Part shown: positions 30,451 to 37,938 of the stretch, one piece after another
Numbering within the stretch: position 1 is the first letter of the stretch
Layout: every line of letters begins with the position of its first letter
Made by a program: the position numbers and the translations under genes
Source of the DNA: Clostridia bacterium
GTDB lineage: Bacteria; Bacillota; Clostridia; Oscillospirales; CAG-272
NCBI GenBank assembly: GCA_017468385.1
Contig: JAFUIQ010000028.1
Location: 1 to 62,108 of the forward strand
Reading direction: 5' to 3'
Length of the DNA: 62,108 bases
Notes under the pieces: generated by a model
Database searches by the model: none
What the model was told of the DNA's origin: nothing
Seen by the model: only the letters and a program-made list of their open reading frames with translations

Positions 30451-31385
30451 CAATACAAAGCCTTTCGAAGATTTGTCAGGTTTTTGCGCATCAGGGAAAC
30501 GTAGGTTTCCCCCGCCGCGAAATCCTCCCCGGATACGTTGTGGCAGGAGTGAAACAGCAGCTTGATTGCGTCGGTGTTTTCGCAGATCGCATCCGCCAGC
30601 CGCTGATCGGAGAACTCCGTATAGAACACGGCAGGAATCCCCTCCGCGGTTACCATATCGATCAGATAGGCCACGGTTTTCGGCCCCGGCTCGGTTTTCT
30701 CCGCGCATCCGGGATAGGCGGCGTAATAGGACAGCCCGTACCGCTCCACAAAATAGAGAAAGGGGAACCGATCCGCAAAGAGAACGGTCTTTCGCTGCGC
30801 CCCTTGTACCAGCACGGAAAATTCCGCATCCAGCGCGGTGATCGCATGGATATACGCCCCCGCCTGGCGGTTGTATACATCGGCGTTGGCCGGATCGATC
30901 CTCCGAACCGCATCCCGTACCGCGCCCACAATGGCGGCGGCGTTTGCGGGGGAGGTCCATACATGCTCATCGTATGCCCCCTCGGTGTGATCGGATTCCT
31001 CCTCGTCCGGGTTGTGGATGTGCTCTTCCTGCAGAAGATTGGCCGCATCCGTCATGGCCAGAACCGTGATGCCGGCGGTGTCGATGGAGGAAAGGATCGC
31101 ATCCATCCACGCGTCCGACTCCCCGCCGCCGTAGATGAACAGATCGCACATCTGTATCTTGCGGATGTCCTGGGGGGACGGATCATAAGAGTGGGTTTCC
31201 GTTCCAGGCGTGATCAGCATCGTTACCGTGCCCGCATCCCCCACCACTGCCCGGGCGAAATCGTAGGCAGGGAAGGTGGTGGTCACCACCTGCAGCCGGC
31301 CGTCATCCAGGGCGGGATCTGCGGTGCATCCGACGAGAGGCAGCAGCAGAAGGACCGCTGTCAGAAAGCAAAGTATCCGTTTCAT
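30450..31385 (-). CDS. znuA: Zinc-type ABC transporter substrate-binding lipoprotein
   Basis: A 311-residue lipoprotein of the cluster A-I metal-binding family. The signal peptide has a lipobox LVGC (Cys about residue 20). The fold shows VTTTFPAYDFARAVVGD, ITPGTETHSYDPSPQDI (first metal His), a short acidic and His-bearing loop (HIHNPDEEESDHTEGAYDEHVW, about residues 121-142, containing the second metal His), RYGLSYYAAYPG and FYTEFSDQRLADAI. The loop is typical of zinc binders. It sits on the outer membrane face and passes zinc to the permease. It overlaps the regulator gene by 4 bases. Confidence 0.93.
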   Translation of the reverse strand: MKRILCFLTAVLLLLPLVGCTADPALDDGRLQVVTTTFPAYDFARAVVGDAGTVTMLITPGTETHSYDPSPQDIRKIQMCDLFIYGGGESDAWMDAILSSIDTAGITVLAMTDAANLLQEEHIHNPDEEESDHTEGAYDEHVWTSPANAAAIVGAVRDAVRRIDPANADVYNRQAGAYIHAITALDAEFSVLVQGAQRKTVLFADRFPFLYFVERYGLSYYAAYPGCAEKTEPGPKTVAYLIDMVTAEGIPAVFYTEFSDQRLADAICENTDAIKLLFHSCHNVSGEDFAAGETYVSLMRKNLTNLRKALY

Positions 31386-31801
31386 GCTTTGGCGCCTCCC
31401 GTACCGGATTTAGACCGACAGGCCGCGCAGACGCCGTAAATGACCGCGTTGCCGCCGATGAGGAATCCGTGATCCTCCAGAATGTGCTCACGTACCTCCC
31501 GCAGCTGATCGCATTCCATGTGCAGAAGATTGCCGCAGTGGGAACACTTCAGATGAAAATGATGCTCGCATCCCACGCCGACGGCGTACTGATAGACAAA
31601 GCTGTCCGCCCCCGCCGCCTCAAAACGGCGGATTACGCCATCCTCCAACAGGGCGGAAATCTGCCGGTACACCGTGCTTTTGCCCGGCTTTTTGTCTCCG
31701 ACAGACAGCGCGTGAATGATCTCATCAATGGTATAGTGATGATCCTTGTGTTCGATCAGAAAATCCAGGATCCGTTTTTTATGACTTGTCATGTATGCCA
31801 T
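31382..31801 (-). CDS. zur: Fur-family regulator, probably Zur
   Basis: A 139-residue Fur-family repressor. The N-terminal winged helix includes TIDEIIHALSVGDKKPGKSTVYRQISALLEDGVIRRFE (about residues 24-61). The dimer domain has His-rich HHFHLKCSHCGNLLHMEC and a second CAAC pair near the end, giving the structural zinc site. It heads the zinc uptake operon, so Zur is the most likely type; PerR or Mur are less likely given the partners. GGAG lies 7 bases before the ATG. The promoter and dyad operator directly upstream imply autoregulation. Confidence 0.88.
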   Translation of the reverse strand: MAYMTSHKKRILDFLIEHKDHHYTIDEIIHALSVGDKKPGKSTVYRQISALLEDGVIRRFEAAGADSFVYQYAVGVGCEHHFHLKCSHCGNLLHMECDQLREVREHILEDHGFLIGGNAVIYGVCAACRSKSGTGGAKA

Positions 31802-31812
31802 GATCTATCTCC

Positions 31813-31867
31813 AATTTGGGAATCGTTCTCAAATTGAAAGTATACCACGCAGGCAGGGAATTGTCAA
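31813..31867 (-). promoter_or_regulatory. Promoter and Fur/Zur-type operator of the zinc operon
   Basis: On the minus strand: a perfect TTGACA (31867-31862), a 17-base spacer, then TATACT (31844-31839). Just downstream is a 23-base dyad (31813-31835) with arms AATTTG.GA and TC.CAAATT around a 5-base centre at 31824. It covers the expected transcription start and reaches the ribosome binding site. This is the expected place for a metal-loaded Fur-family repressor. Confidence 0.75.
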
Positions 31868-31940
31868 GACGCGCCGGGGCGGAAAAGAAATATTTACAAA
31901 ATGTTTTCACGCGTGTGACAAAAAAACTGGCGGAATCCAT

Positions 31941-31946
31941 TATAAT
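31941..31946 (+). promoter_or_regulatory. Candidate -10 box of the thioesterase gene
   Basis: A perfect TATAAT lies 34 bases before the ATG. A GTGACA hexamer lies upstream but with a 20-base spacing, so the -35 is uncertain. Confidence 0.4.
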
Positions 31947-31979
31947 ATTCCGATAGTTATGCGTAAAAGGAGAGCCCCT

Positions 31980-32699
31980 ATGAAGTGGACGGAAGAATAT
32001 AAAATCAACGTGCACGATACCGATCTGAACGGCATCGTCAGCGCCAGCGGTATTTTGCGGTATATGCAGGATACATCCAATCTGCACATGGCGGGAGAGG
32101 GCCCCTCTTACGAATCCCTGTTTGCGGAGGGCAATTCCTTCATTCTCAGCCGCATCAGTCTCAGCATCTACGCGCCGCTTCATGCCCATGATGTGATCAA
32201 GAGCCAGACCTGGGCGGTGGCCAGCCGGGGCTTTACATACAACCGCTGCTTCCGCATCATCCGCGGTGAAGATATCATCGCCGAGGCCACATCGGTGTGG
32301 GCGTTGGTGGATATTCATTCCCATCGGATCCGCCGGGTGGGCGAGATACCGGTGCATTATTCCGAGGATGACCCGCTGGAGTTGGATCTGCCGGCCCGCT
32401 TCCGTATCCCCTCCGAGGCGAAATTGAGCCTGATGGGGGAGCGCACCGTTTTGTACGCCGATGTGGATCGGAACGGCCACATGAACAACACCCATTATCC
32501 CGACATCTTCTGCTCCTATCTGCCGGAGATGAAGCACAGCCGTGTGATCTCCTGCATGTTCAGCTTCGTCAAGGAAGCCCCCTTGGGAGAGACGGTGAAG
32601 ATGTACTGCGGTGAGTATGACGGTGCCTATTATGTGCGCTCCGTTCTGCCCGACGGATCGGTCAACGCCGAGGCGGAGATTCTGCTGGAGCGGGTATGA
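31980..32699 (+). CDS. Acyl-ACP thioesterase family protein
   Basis: A 239-residue double hot-dog protein of the acyl-ACP thioesterase family, which releases fatty acids from acyl carrier protein. The first hot dog has INVHDTDLNGIVSASGILRYMQD (about residues 8-30) and SRISLSIYAPL, followed by WALVDIHSHRIRRV. The second has VLYADVDRNGHMNNTHYPDIF (about 159-179), the catalytic Asn/His-bearing segment. The start is ATG 31980 with AAAAGGAG upstream; longer frames cross the zur promoter. It is divergent from zur and probably separate from it. In anaerobic Clostridia such enzymes often set free fatty acid chain length. Confidence 0.88.
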   Translation: MKWTEEYKINVHDTDLNGIVSASGILRYMQDTSNLHMAGEGPSYESLFAEGNSFILSRISLSIYAPLHAHDVIKSQTWAVASRGFTYNRCFRIIRGEDIIAEATSVWALVDIHSHRIRRVGEIPVHYSEDDPLELDLPARFRIPSEAKLSLMGERTVLYADVDRNGHMNNTHYPDIFCSYLPEMKHSRVISCMFSFVKEAPLGETVKMYCGEYDGAYYVRSVLPDGSVNAEAEILLERV

Positions 32700-32710
32700 T
32701 GAACCTATTC

Positions 32711-32775
32711 AGCGGGAGGGAATCACTCCCGCTTTGACTTTGTTTACCTCTCTGCCTGCGTATACATGCGGGCAG
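32711..32775 (+). promoter_or_regulatory. Two hairpins between the thioesterase and MATE genes
   Basis: AGCGGGAG (32711-32718) pairs with CTCCCGCT (32726-32733), followed by only three T, so it is a weak terminator at best. A second hairpin, CTGCCTGC (32752-32759) with GCGGGCAG (32768-32775), lies just before the MATE ribosome binding site and may modulate translation. Confidence 0.45.
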
Positions 32776-32798
32776 GGAAGAGGCACAGGGAGAACTTT

Positions 32799-34136
32799 AT
32801 GAGAATCCAGCTTTCCGACCATTTCACCTATAGAAAATTATTGACGTTCACCTTGCCGTCCATTCTTATGATGATCTTTACATCCATCTACGGCGTGGTG
32901 GACGGGCTGTTCGTTTCCAATTTCGCGGGGGATATTCCCTTCAAAGCCGTCAATCTGATCATGCCCTTTCTCATGATCGTTGCCACCGTGGGATTCATGT
33001 TCGGCTCCGGCGGTACCGCCATCGTGGCCAATACCTTCGGTGCCGGCCATAAAGAAAAAGCGAACCGGTATTTTTCGCTTTTTGTGTATGTGACGTTTGC
33101 TTTGGGCATGGTGTTTGCCGCCGCGGCCTTTATCTTTCTCCGTCCCATTTCCGCCTTGTTGGGCGCGGAGGGGGAGATACTGGAAAACTGCGTCTTGTAC
33201 GGACGGATCGTTTTGTGCGCCCTGCCGTTTCTGGTGCTGCAGTTTTTGTTCCAGAGTTTCTTTGTGGCGGCAGAGAAGCCCCGTATCGGCCTGTTTGTGA
33301 TCATCGCCGCCGGTATCACCAATATGGTGCTGGATGCGGTGTTGGTCACCCTTTTGCCGCAGGAATATAAATTGGCCGGCGCGGCCATCGCTACCGCCGC
33401 CAGCCAGTTCGTGGGCGGATTTGTACCGCTGATCTATTTTTTTCGGCCAAACAGTAGTATTCTGCGGCTGGGAAAGACCCGATTCGACGGCAGAGCCATC
33501 CTGAAAGCCAGCATCAACGGTTCCTCCGAATTCATGAGCAATGTGTCCATGAGCCTGGTGGGCATGCTGTACAACATCCAGCTTCTGCACTTCGCGGGGG
33601 ATGACGGCGTGGCCGCCTACGGTGTGATGATGTACGTCAGCATGATCTTCTCCGCCGTGTTTTTCGGCTATTCCGTGGGTACCGCCCCGGTGATCGGTTA
33701 CCACAACGGTGCCGGAAATCATGCCGAGCTGCGGGGAATTTTGAAAAAAAGTATGGTTATCCTGGCCATCAGCGGCCTGGTCATGCTGGCAACGGCGGAA
33801 TTACTCGCCGTTCCGCTGGCCCGCGTTTTCGTAGGATACAGTCCCAGCCTGACCGCCATGACGGCACACGGATTTGTGATTTTCGCCGTGTCGTTCCCCT
33901 TTATGGGATATGCCATCTTCGCCTCCGGCTTCTTTACCGCGCTGAACGATGGCGTCACCTCGGCGATTATCTCCTTCCTTCGCACCCTCGTGTTCCAGTT
34001 GGGGGCGGTGATCCTGCTTCCCATGATTTGGGAATTGGACGGCATCTGGTGGTCCGTGGTGGTGGCAGAGGTCATGGCGGTGGTGTTCTCCGTCATCTTC
34101 CTGATCGCGAAGCGGAAGCGATATCGGTATCTGTAA
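32799..34136 (+). CDS. MATE family efflux transporter
   Basis: A 445-residue multidrug and toxin extrusion transporter with twelve predicted membrane helices in two homologous halves. Landmarks are LPSILMMIFTSIYGVVDGLFVSNFAG (helix 1, about residues 18-43), SGGTAIVANTFGAG, FFVAAEKPRIGLFVIIAAGITNMVLDAVLV and ISFLRTLVFQLGAVILLP. It should exchange cations for drugs or metabolites across the cytoplasmic membrane. The ATG at 32799 follows a GGGAGA site; the frame from 32766 lacks one. It is followed by a strong terminator. Confidence 0.93.
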   Translation: MRIQLSDHFTYRKLLTFTLPSILMMIFTSIYGVVDGLFVSNFAGDIPFKAVNLIMPFLMIVATVGFMFGSGGTAIVANTFGAGHKEKANRYFSLFVYVTFALGMVFAAAAFIFLRPISALLGAEGEILENCVLYGRIVLCALPFLVLQFLFQSFFVAAEKPRIGLFVIIAAGITNMVLDAVLVTLLPQEYKLAGAAIATAASQFVGGFVPLIYFFRPNSSILRLGKTRFDGRAILKASINGSSEFMSNVSMSLVGMLYNIQLLHFAGDDGVAAYGVMMYVSMIFSAVFFGYSVGTAPVIGYHNGAGNHAELRGILKKSMVILAISGLVMLATAELLAVPLARVFVGYSPSLTAMTAHGFVIFAVSFPFMGYAIFASGFFTALNDGVTSAIISFLRTLVFQLGAVILLPMIWELDGIWWSVVVAEVMAVVFSVIFLIAKRKRYRYL

Positions 34137-34142
34137 ATATAA

Positions 34143-34179
34143 AACCGGCAGCCGATTTCGGCTGCCGGTTGCATTTTTG
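34143..34179 (+). terminator. Terminator of the MATE gene, left copy of a duplicated hairpin
   Basis: A perfect 13-bp stem (34143-34155 with 34158-34170) is followed by GCATTTTT. The whole 28-base hairpin recurs identically at 34680-34707. Confidence 0.88.
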
Positions 34180-34194
34180 TATATTGTTTCGCGA

Positions 34195-34455
34195 TTACGG
34201 CGCTTCTTCCTTCCAGCGGCACAAGTCCTTCCGATCGCAGTGAACACATTTCAGCGGGGCTTTTCTTATGGCAAGAAGGGGCAAGAGTTTGAAAAACAGC
34301 CGCTGCCAGCTGACGCGAAAGGTGTTGCCGCAGTTGGGACATACAAATGGCTTTTGGGCGAATTCCTTGCTCCTTTTTAACGCAAAACTAATGCCCAGAG
34401 CAATCCAAATGAAGTTTGGAATATTAAGCAGAAATGTTACAAACCGAGCAGTCAT
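34195..34455 (-). CDS. Small membrane protein with zinc ribbon
   Basis: An 86-residue protein with an N-terminal hydrophobic helix (about residues 7-26) and a four-cysteine zinc ribbon (CPNCG at about 39-43 and CVHCDRKDLC at about 70-79) separated by a hydrophobic basic stretch. The family is not recognised. A strong AAAGGAG site precedes the ATG. The gene is bracketed by two identical terminator hairpins (34143-34170 and 34680-34707), so it and its promoter may form a small self-contained unit. Confidence 0.75.
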   Translation of the reverse strand: MTARFVTFLLNIPNFIWIALGISFALKRSKEFAQKPFVCPNCGNTFRVSWQRLFFKLLPLLAIRKAPLKCVHCDRKDLCRWKEEAP

Positions 34456-34679
34456 GGTTTTCTCCTTTCGTCATGGCAGGTCGGGCCTGCCTTACAAAAA
34501 TGTCATATCTTATAGGGGAAATCGATGATTGTCGAAAACACCTGCGCGTGCACGGACGCAGGTATCTTCCACTGATTACAGTATAACATCCCTGCACCGT
34601 GTTGTCAACTGATTTGAAAATATTTTCTTGGAACTCACAAACGGAATCATATGAACGCAACACAGAAGGATCAAACGAG

Positions 34680-34711
34680 AACCGGCAGCCGATTTCGGCT
34701 GCCGGTTCTTT
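34680..34711. terminator. Right copy of the duplicated hairpin
   Basis: The 28-base palindrome is identical to 34143-34170, here extended by AG/CT to a 15-bp stem. The T run is poor on both strands. It lies 6 bases after the tdk stop codon (minus strand), so it probably terminates tdk. Confidence 0.7.
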
Positions 34712-34717
34712 AGTGTT

Positions 34718-35299
34718 TCACTCTTTCTTTTGTTTTGCGATGGCGGCCTTCCAACAGCTGTGGCACATGGCTATGTAGGAATCGTTGCCGCCCAGCAGGA
34801 TCTGCCCGCCCTCGGTGACGATTCTGCCATCCCCGTCGATGCGGGCGTTGACAATGGCTTTTTTACCGCAGGAGCAGATGGTTTTGATCTCGGATATGGA
34901 ATCTGCCACTTCAAACAGCCGGCGGCTTCCCTCAAACAGATGGGTAAGAAAATCCGTGCGCAAGCCGAAGCAGAGCACAGGCACATCAAATTCGTCCACG
35001 ATCCGGCGCAGCTGATCGATCTGCGGCGCGGTGAAAAACTGGCACTCATCCGTTATGATGACATGGTAGTCCTTCTGTCCCCGGAAGGTTTCATACAGAT
35101 CCGCCTCGCGGGGCACAGCATATGCTTCCGCGGACAGCCCGATGCGCGAGCAGACAGTACCGATCCCGTCCCGGGTGTCCATAGCCGGCTTGATCAGCCA
35201 TACCCGCATTCCACGCTCCTCGTAGTTGAATTTGGTGATCAGCGCGTTGGCGGTTTTGGAGGAGCCCATGGCTCCGTATTTGAAATATAGTTTGGCCAT
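34718..35299 (-). CDS. tdk: Thymidine kinase
   Basis: A 193-residue type II thymidine kinase that phosphorylates thymidine to TMP using ATP, in nucleoside salvage. The P-loop is FKYGAMGSSKTANAL (about residues 6-20), the catalytic segment is VIITDECQFF (Glu), and the lasso domain zinc site has CSCG (about 143-146) and CHSC (about 177-180). Length and motifs match the family. The ATG at 35299 has AAAGGA 7 bases upstream. It is monocistronic or the first gene before the duplicated hairpin. Confidence 0.95.
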   Translation of the reverse strand: MAKLYFKYGAMGSSKTANALITKFNYEERGMRVWLIKPAMDTRDGIGTVCSRIGLSAEAYAVPREADLYETFRGQKDYHVIITDECQFFTAPQIDQLRRIVDEFDVPVLCFGLRTDFLTHLFEGSRRLFEVADSISEIKTICSCGKKAIVNARIDGDGRIVTEGGQILLGGNDSYIAMCHSCWKAAIAKQKKE

Positions 35300-35405
35300 T
35301 GTGCTTTCCTTTCCGGTGATGTGTATCTGCATTGTAATCGATTTTTGTCCCGTTGTCAATACGTTTCGGTGTGAATTGTCGGATATATTGCGCGGCAAGC
35401 GGTGC

Positions 35406-35930
35406 TCAGATTCCGTATCCGCCCGTCAGCGGATCCCGGAATATCCCCATCTCCGGCGGGCGGAAGGTGAATACCGCAAACAGTACCGCGATCACGCAAA
35501 GGAGAAACAGCGCCCCTTTTGCCCATCGGCATCGCACCGCCCCGCCGTTGAACAGTCGCGTCTCGTATATATACGAAGCCGCTGCCGCCAGGAAGAAAAT
35601 CCCGATGTTGAACCAGTCGGGGGACGGGCCGATCACGCCGTTGTACGTGTAAAAGAGTACGGGGATCAGGACAAGCCCGAGAAGGATCCCCCGCAGCTTA
35701 ATGCACCAAAAATCTCTCCGCTCACGGAAGAATATGCTCTGCACCAGAGCGTAGAGAAACATTGGCCAGAAGAGCAGCTTCATGTGCTCCCATGTGGATT
35801 CATTCACTCCGGAAAAGGGGGCGATCCAGGGGGCGCCGCCCAGCCAATCGTATAAATAATGCAGTATCGTACCTCCCAGCGAGGTTACGGCAAATCCCAT
35901 CCATTGCCAGGGAGATAGGGAACGATTCAT
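35406..35930 (-). CDS. Unrecognised membrane protein (DUF6512-like)
   Basis: A 174-residue protein with five or six hydrophobic helices. The N-terminal part has GFAVTSLGGTILHYLYDW (about residues 11-28) and then a distinctive SGVNESTWEHMKLLFWP (about 38-54), a motif I associate with the DUF6512 family in Clostridia. The function is unknown. The start is the ATG at 35930, with AGGTG 5 bases upstream. It lies about 100 bases before the tdk start on the same strand, but both seem independently initiated. Confidence 0.75.
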   Translation of the reverse strand: MNRSLSPWQWMGFAVTSLGGTILHYLYDWLGGAPWIAPFSGVNESTWEHMKLLFWPMFLYALVQSIFFRERRDFWCIKLRGILLGLVLIPVLFYTYNGVIGPSPDWFNIGIFFLAAAASYIYETRLFNGGAVRCRWAKGALFLLCVIAVLFAVFTFRPPEMGIFRDPLTGGYGI

Positions 35931-36082
35931 GATATCACCTGCCAAAATGCGCTTTGCAACAGTGTATGCAGTCCGCCGGCACTTCATGCGGGATGGGGGA
36001 GGATTGTCAACGGCAGGGATAGATACTGGTTTAGTGAATTGTCCGCGAATCGCTCCATGACGGCAATATTTCGAAAAATGTG

Positions 36083-36111
36083 TTGCCGTTCAATGAAATG
36101 TATGGTACAAT
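36083..36111 (+). promoter_or_regulatory. Candidate sigma-A promoter
   Basis: TTGCCG (36083-36088), a 17-base spacer and TACAAT (36106-36111) precede the 36188 gene. The rest of the intergenic stretch 35931-36187 shows nothing else clear. Confidence 0.6.
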
Positions 36112-36187
36112 AAACATGAAATTATTGCGTTGATGTCAAACTGTGTGAATGCGTACTGTGAGAAATTCATAGAAAGGGAAATGCAAT

Positions 36188-36547
36188 ATGGATATTGAAT
36201 ACGCGAAGGAGATTTTGGTGGCGTTGGCTGACGGTGTAAATCCGGCCACAGGAGAATTGCTTCCGGCAGAGGATGTATGCAATCAACCTGAGGTGATCCG
36301 CGCACTGCATACGGTCCTGAATACCTTGAGAAATACTCCTTCCGCACCGAAAAAGACTCGACTGGAAAATGCGGGTAAGACTTGGAGTCCAGAAGAAGAC
36401 GATGCGTTGCGTGAGGAATACCGCCAAGGAATGAAAGTGTCCCAAATCGCAAAACTACATATACGTTCCCGTGGTGCTATAACAGCACGTCTTGTTCGTA
36501 TCGGCGAGGTGAGCAATCCATACGAAGTGTATTGGCGGAATAGATAG
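36188..36547 (+). CDS. Small protein with Myb/SANT-like helical DNA-binding region
   Basis: A 119-residue protein. The N-terminal half (DIEYAKEILVALADGVNPATGELLPAEDVCNQPEVIRAL) resembles a short domain often found before such regions. The C-terminal half (about residues 65-108, TWSPEEDDALREEYRQGMKVSQIAKLHIRSRGAITARLVRIG) is the tryptophan-led, three-helix pattern seen at the ends of many bacterial helicases and regulators, where it probably binds DNA. The role here is unknown. It starts an AT-richer island (36188-37168) that looks recently acquired. Confidence 0.75.
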   Translation: MDIEYAKEILVALADGVNPATGELLPAEDVCNQPEVIRALHTVLNTLRNTPSAPKKTRLENAGKTWSPEEDDALREEYRQGMKVSQIAKLHIRSRGAITARLVRIGEVSNPYEVYWRNR

Positions 36548-36658
36548 TGTATACGTACTTTACTTGTTGAAACAACTTCAGATTCCTTAAGAAAATTAAG
36601 CTTTTGGGTGAGTAGTCTCAAGAAACATCTCAAATGAATAGGAAAGGGAGAAATAGCA

Positions 36659-37168
36659 ATGATGCGACAAAGAAAATTTGTGATTGGAATAACTGTAATC
36701 CTGATGATTCTGATGTCGTTTACAGCGTGCTTAGGTAAATACGACGGATATAAGTTGGTGGAGCTGCCTGAAATTGGTTCATTCTATGTTCCGCAAGAGT
36801 GGGAGTGTATTCAAGAAGGTGATTTCGTGTATTTTACAAGCGGTCCCTCTGACAAAGCAACCATATCGCTGTCGGACTGTTATATGCTTGGCACACTACA
36901 CAATGAGAGGGTAAGCAGCTATGAGGCAGTATCATCTGTCATAAACATTGAGGAAATAGAGCAGATTACCAGCGAAGTGTACTCAAACAGTGTATTTCTT
37001 TCTGAATCCAGGGTGGAAATGAACGGCAGAGTTGTCACCATGTATTCTTTGGAGTGCCTTGTTACATATGACGAACGGTTTTCATTCATTGTGTTAGACG
37101 GGTCTATCGATCCAGCTGTTCTCAAACTCATTGGAAAGTCATTTGACAGGGTGAATTTTGAGAAATAA
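36659..37168 (+). CDS. Predicted lipoprotein of unknown function
   Basis: A 169-residue protein with an N-terminal signal (RQRKFVIGITVILMILMSFTAC) and a lipobox SFTAC (Cys at about residue 24). The mature domain begins with YKLVELPEIGSFYVPQEWE, a pattern like PsbP/photosystem-type or stress lipoprotein domains that detect a polypeptide of about 140 residues, and ends DPAVLKLIGKSFDRVNF. The family is uncertain. Codon use is AT-richer than neighbours. Two ATGs in tandem (36659 and 36662) are possible starts, after GGGAG. Confidence 0.65.
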   Translation: MMRQRKFVIGITVILMILMSFTACLGKYDGYKLVELPEIGSFYVPQEWECIQEGDFVYFTSGPSDKATISLSDCYMLGTLHNERVSSYEAVSSVINIEEIEQITSEVYSNSVFLSESRVEMNGRVVTMYSLECLVTYDERFSFIVLDGSIDPAVLKLIGKSFDRVNFEK

Positions 37169-37185
37169 ATATATTATACAACAAA

Positions 37186-37215
37186 AGGAGTTGCCCGTCG
37201 GGCAACTCCTTTTTC
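37186..37215. terminator. Bidirectional terminator
   Basis: AGGAGTTGCCC pairs with GGGCAACTCCT around GTC, with a T run on the plus strand and TTTTG on the minus strand. It separates the lipoprotein gene and surE. Confidence 0.88.
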
Positions 37216-37938
37216 TCATGTATTCAATTTCCGCAAATCCTCAAACATACCAAGATCCGTGCGGCAGATCGTCAGCGGCGAGATGGAAATATACCCATGC
37301 AGAGCCGCATTGGTGTCGATCTCGTAATCGTGCCCCTCGGTGTACACGCTCTTTCCCCGGGCAAGATACATATCGTCCCCCTGGGGATCAAAATCGTCGG
37401 AGTAGTAGGGGCCGCCCTGCCGGGTGATCCGTATGCCGACGGGATTTTTGGGGATGTTCACGTTGTACAGGCTGTGCTTGCCCATGAGATCATGCTTCGT
37501 GAAGAAATCGTATACCGTGTCCAGATGCCTGTCGTCGCAGGGATAGGATGCGGGATCGGTGGAGAGGGCAATAGCGGGAATCTTCATACTGCCCGCCTCA
37601 AATACCGCACCGGCCGTGCCGGAATACATAATATCCCGACCGATATTCAGCCCCCGGTTTACCCCGGAGATCAGAAGATCAAAGTCCATCTTCAATCCCA
37701 AAACAGCGAATCGCACACAGTCCGCCGGGGTGGAGTCCACCGCCCATGCGGTGATGTCCGGTGCCAGCTGTGCCTTTTTTACCTCAAAGGGCTCGTGGAT
37801 TTCGATGCTGTGGCTTTTGCCGCTCTGTTCCACCTTCGGCACCACGGGGATCACCTCCCCCAGCTTGCTGCACCAGCGGATCAGAGGGATTAGCCCCTCC
37901 GCATGGAGTCCGTCGTCGTTTGTCAGAAGAATTCTCAT
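37216..37938 (-). CDS. surE: 5'/3'-nucleotidase SurE
   Basis: A 240-residue metal-dependent nucleotidase that removes phosphate from nucleoside monophosphates and, in some species, cleaves short polyphosphate. The N-terminal metal site is LLTNDDGLHAEG (about residues 4-15), SGKSHSI is the family Ser/phosphate region (about 39-45), and ISGVNRGLNIGRDIMYSGTAGA (about 90-111) gives the conserved Asn. It is the last gene of a three-gene minus-strand operon with two DHH phosphoesterases (4-base overlap), suggesting a shared role in nucleotide or oligonucleotide turnover. Confidence 0.95.
   Translation of the reverse strand: MRILLTNDDGLHAEGLIPLIRWCSKLGEVIPVVPKVEQSGKSHSIEIHEPFEVKKAQLAPDITAWAVDSTPADCVRFAVLGLKMDFDLLISGVNRGLNIGRDIMYSGTAGAVFEAGSMKIPAIALSTDPASYPCDDRHLDTVYDFFTKHDLMGKHSLYNVNIPKNPVGIRITRQGGPYYSDDFDPQGDDMYLARGKSVYTEGHDYEIDTNAALHGYISISPLTICRTDLGMFEDLRKLNT

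Noticed and set aside
34143-34711. An insertion sequence between the two identical hairpins
   Set aside because: No transposase gene and no extra target duplication beyond the hairpins themselves were found, so only a possible small gene unit is proposed.
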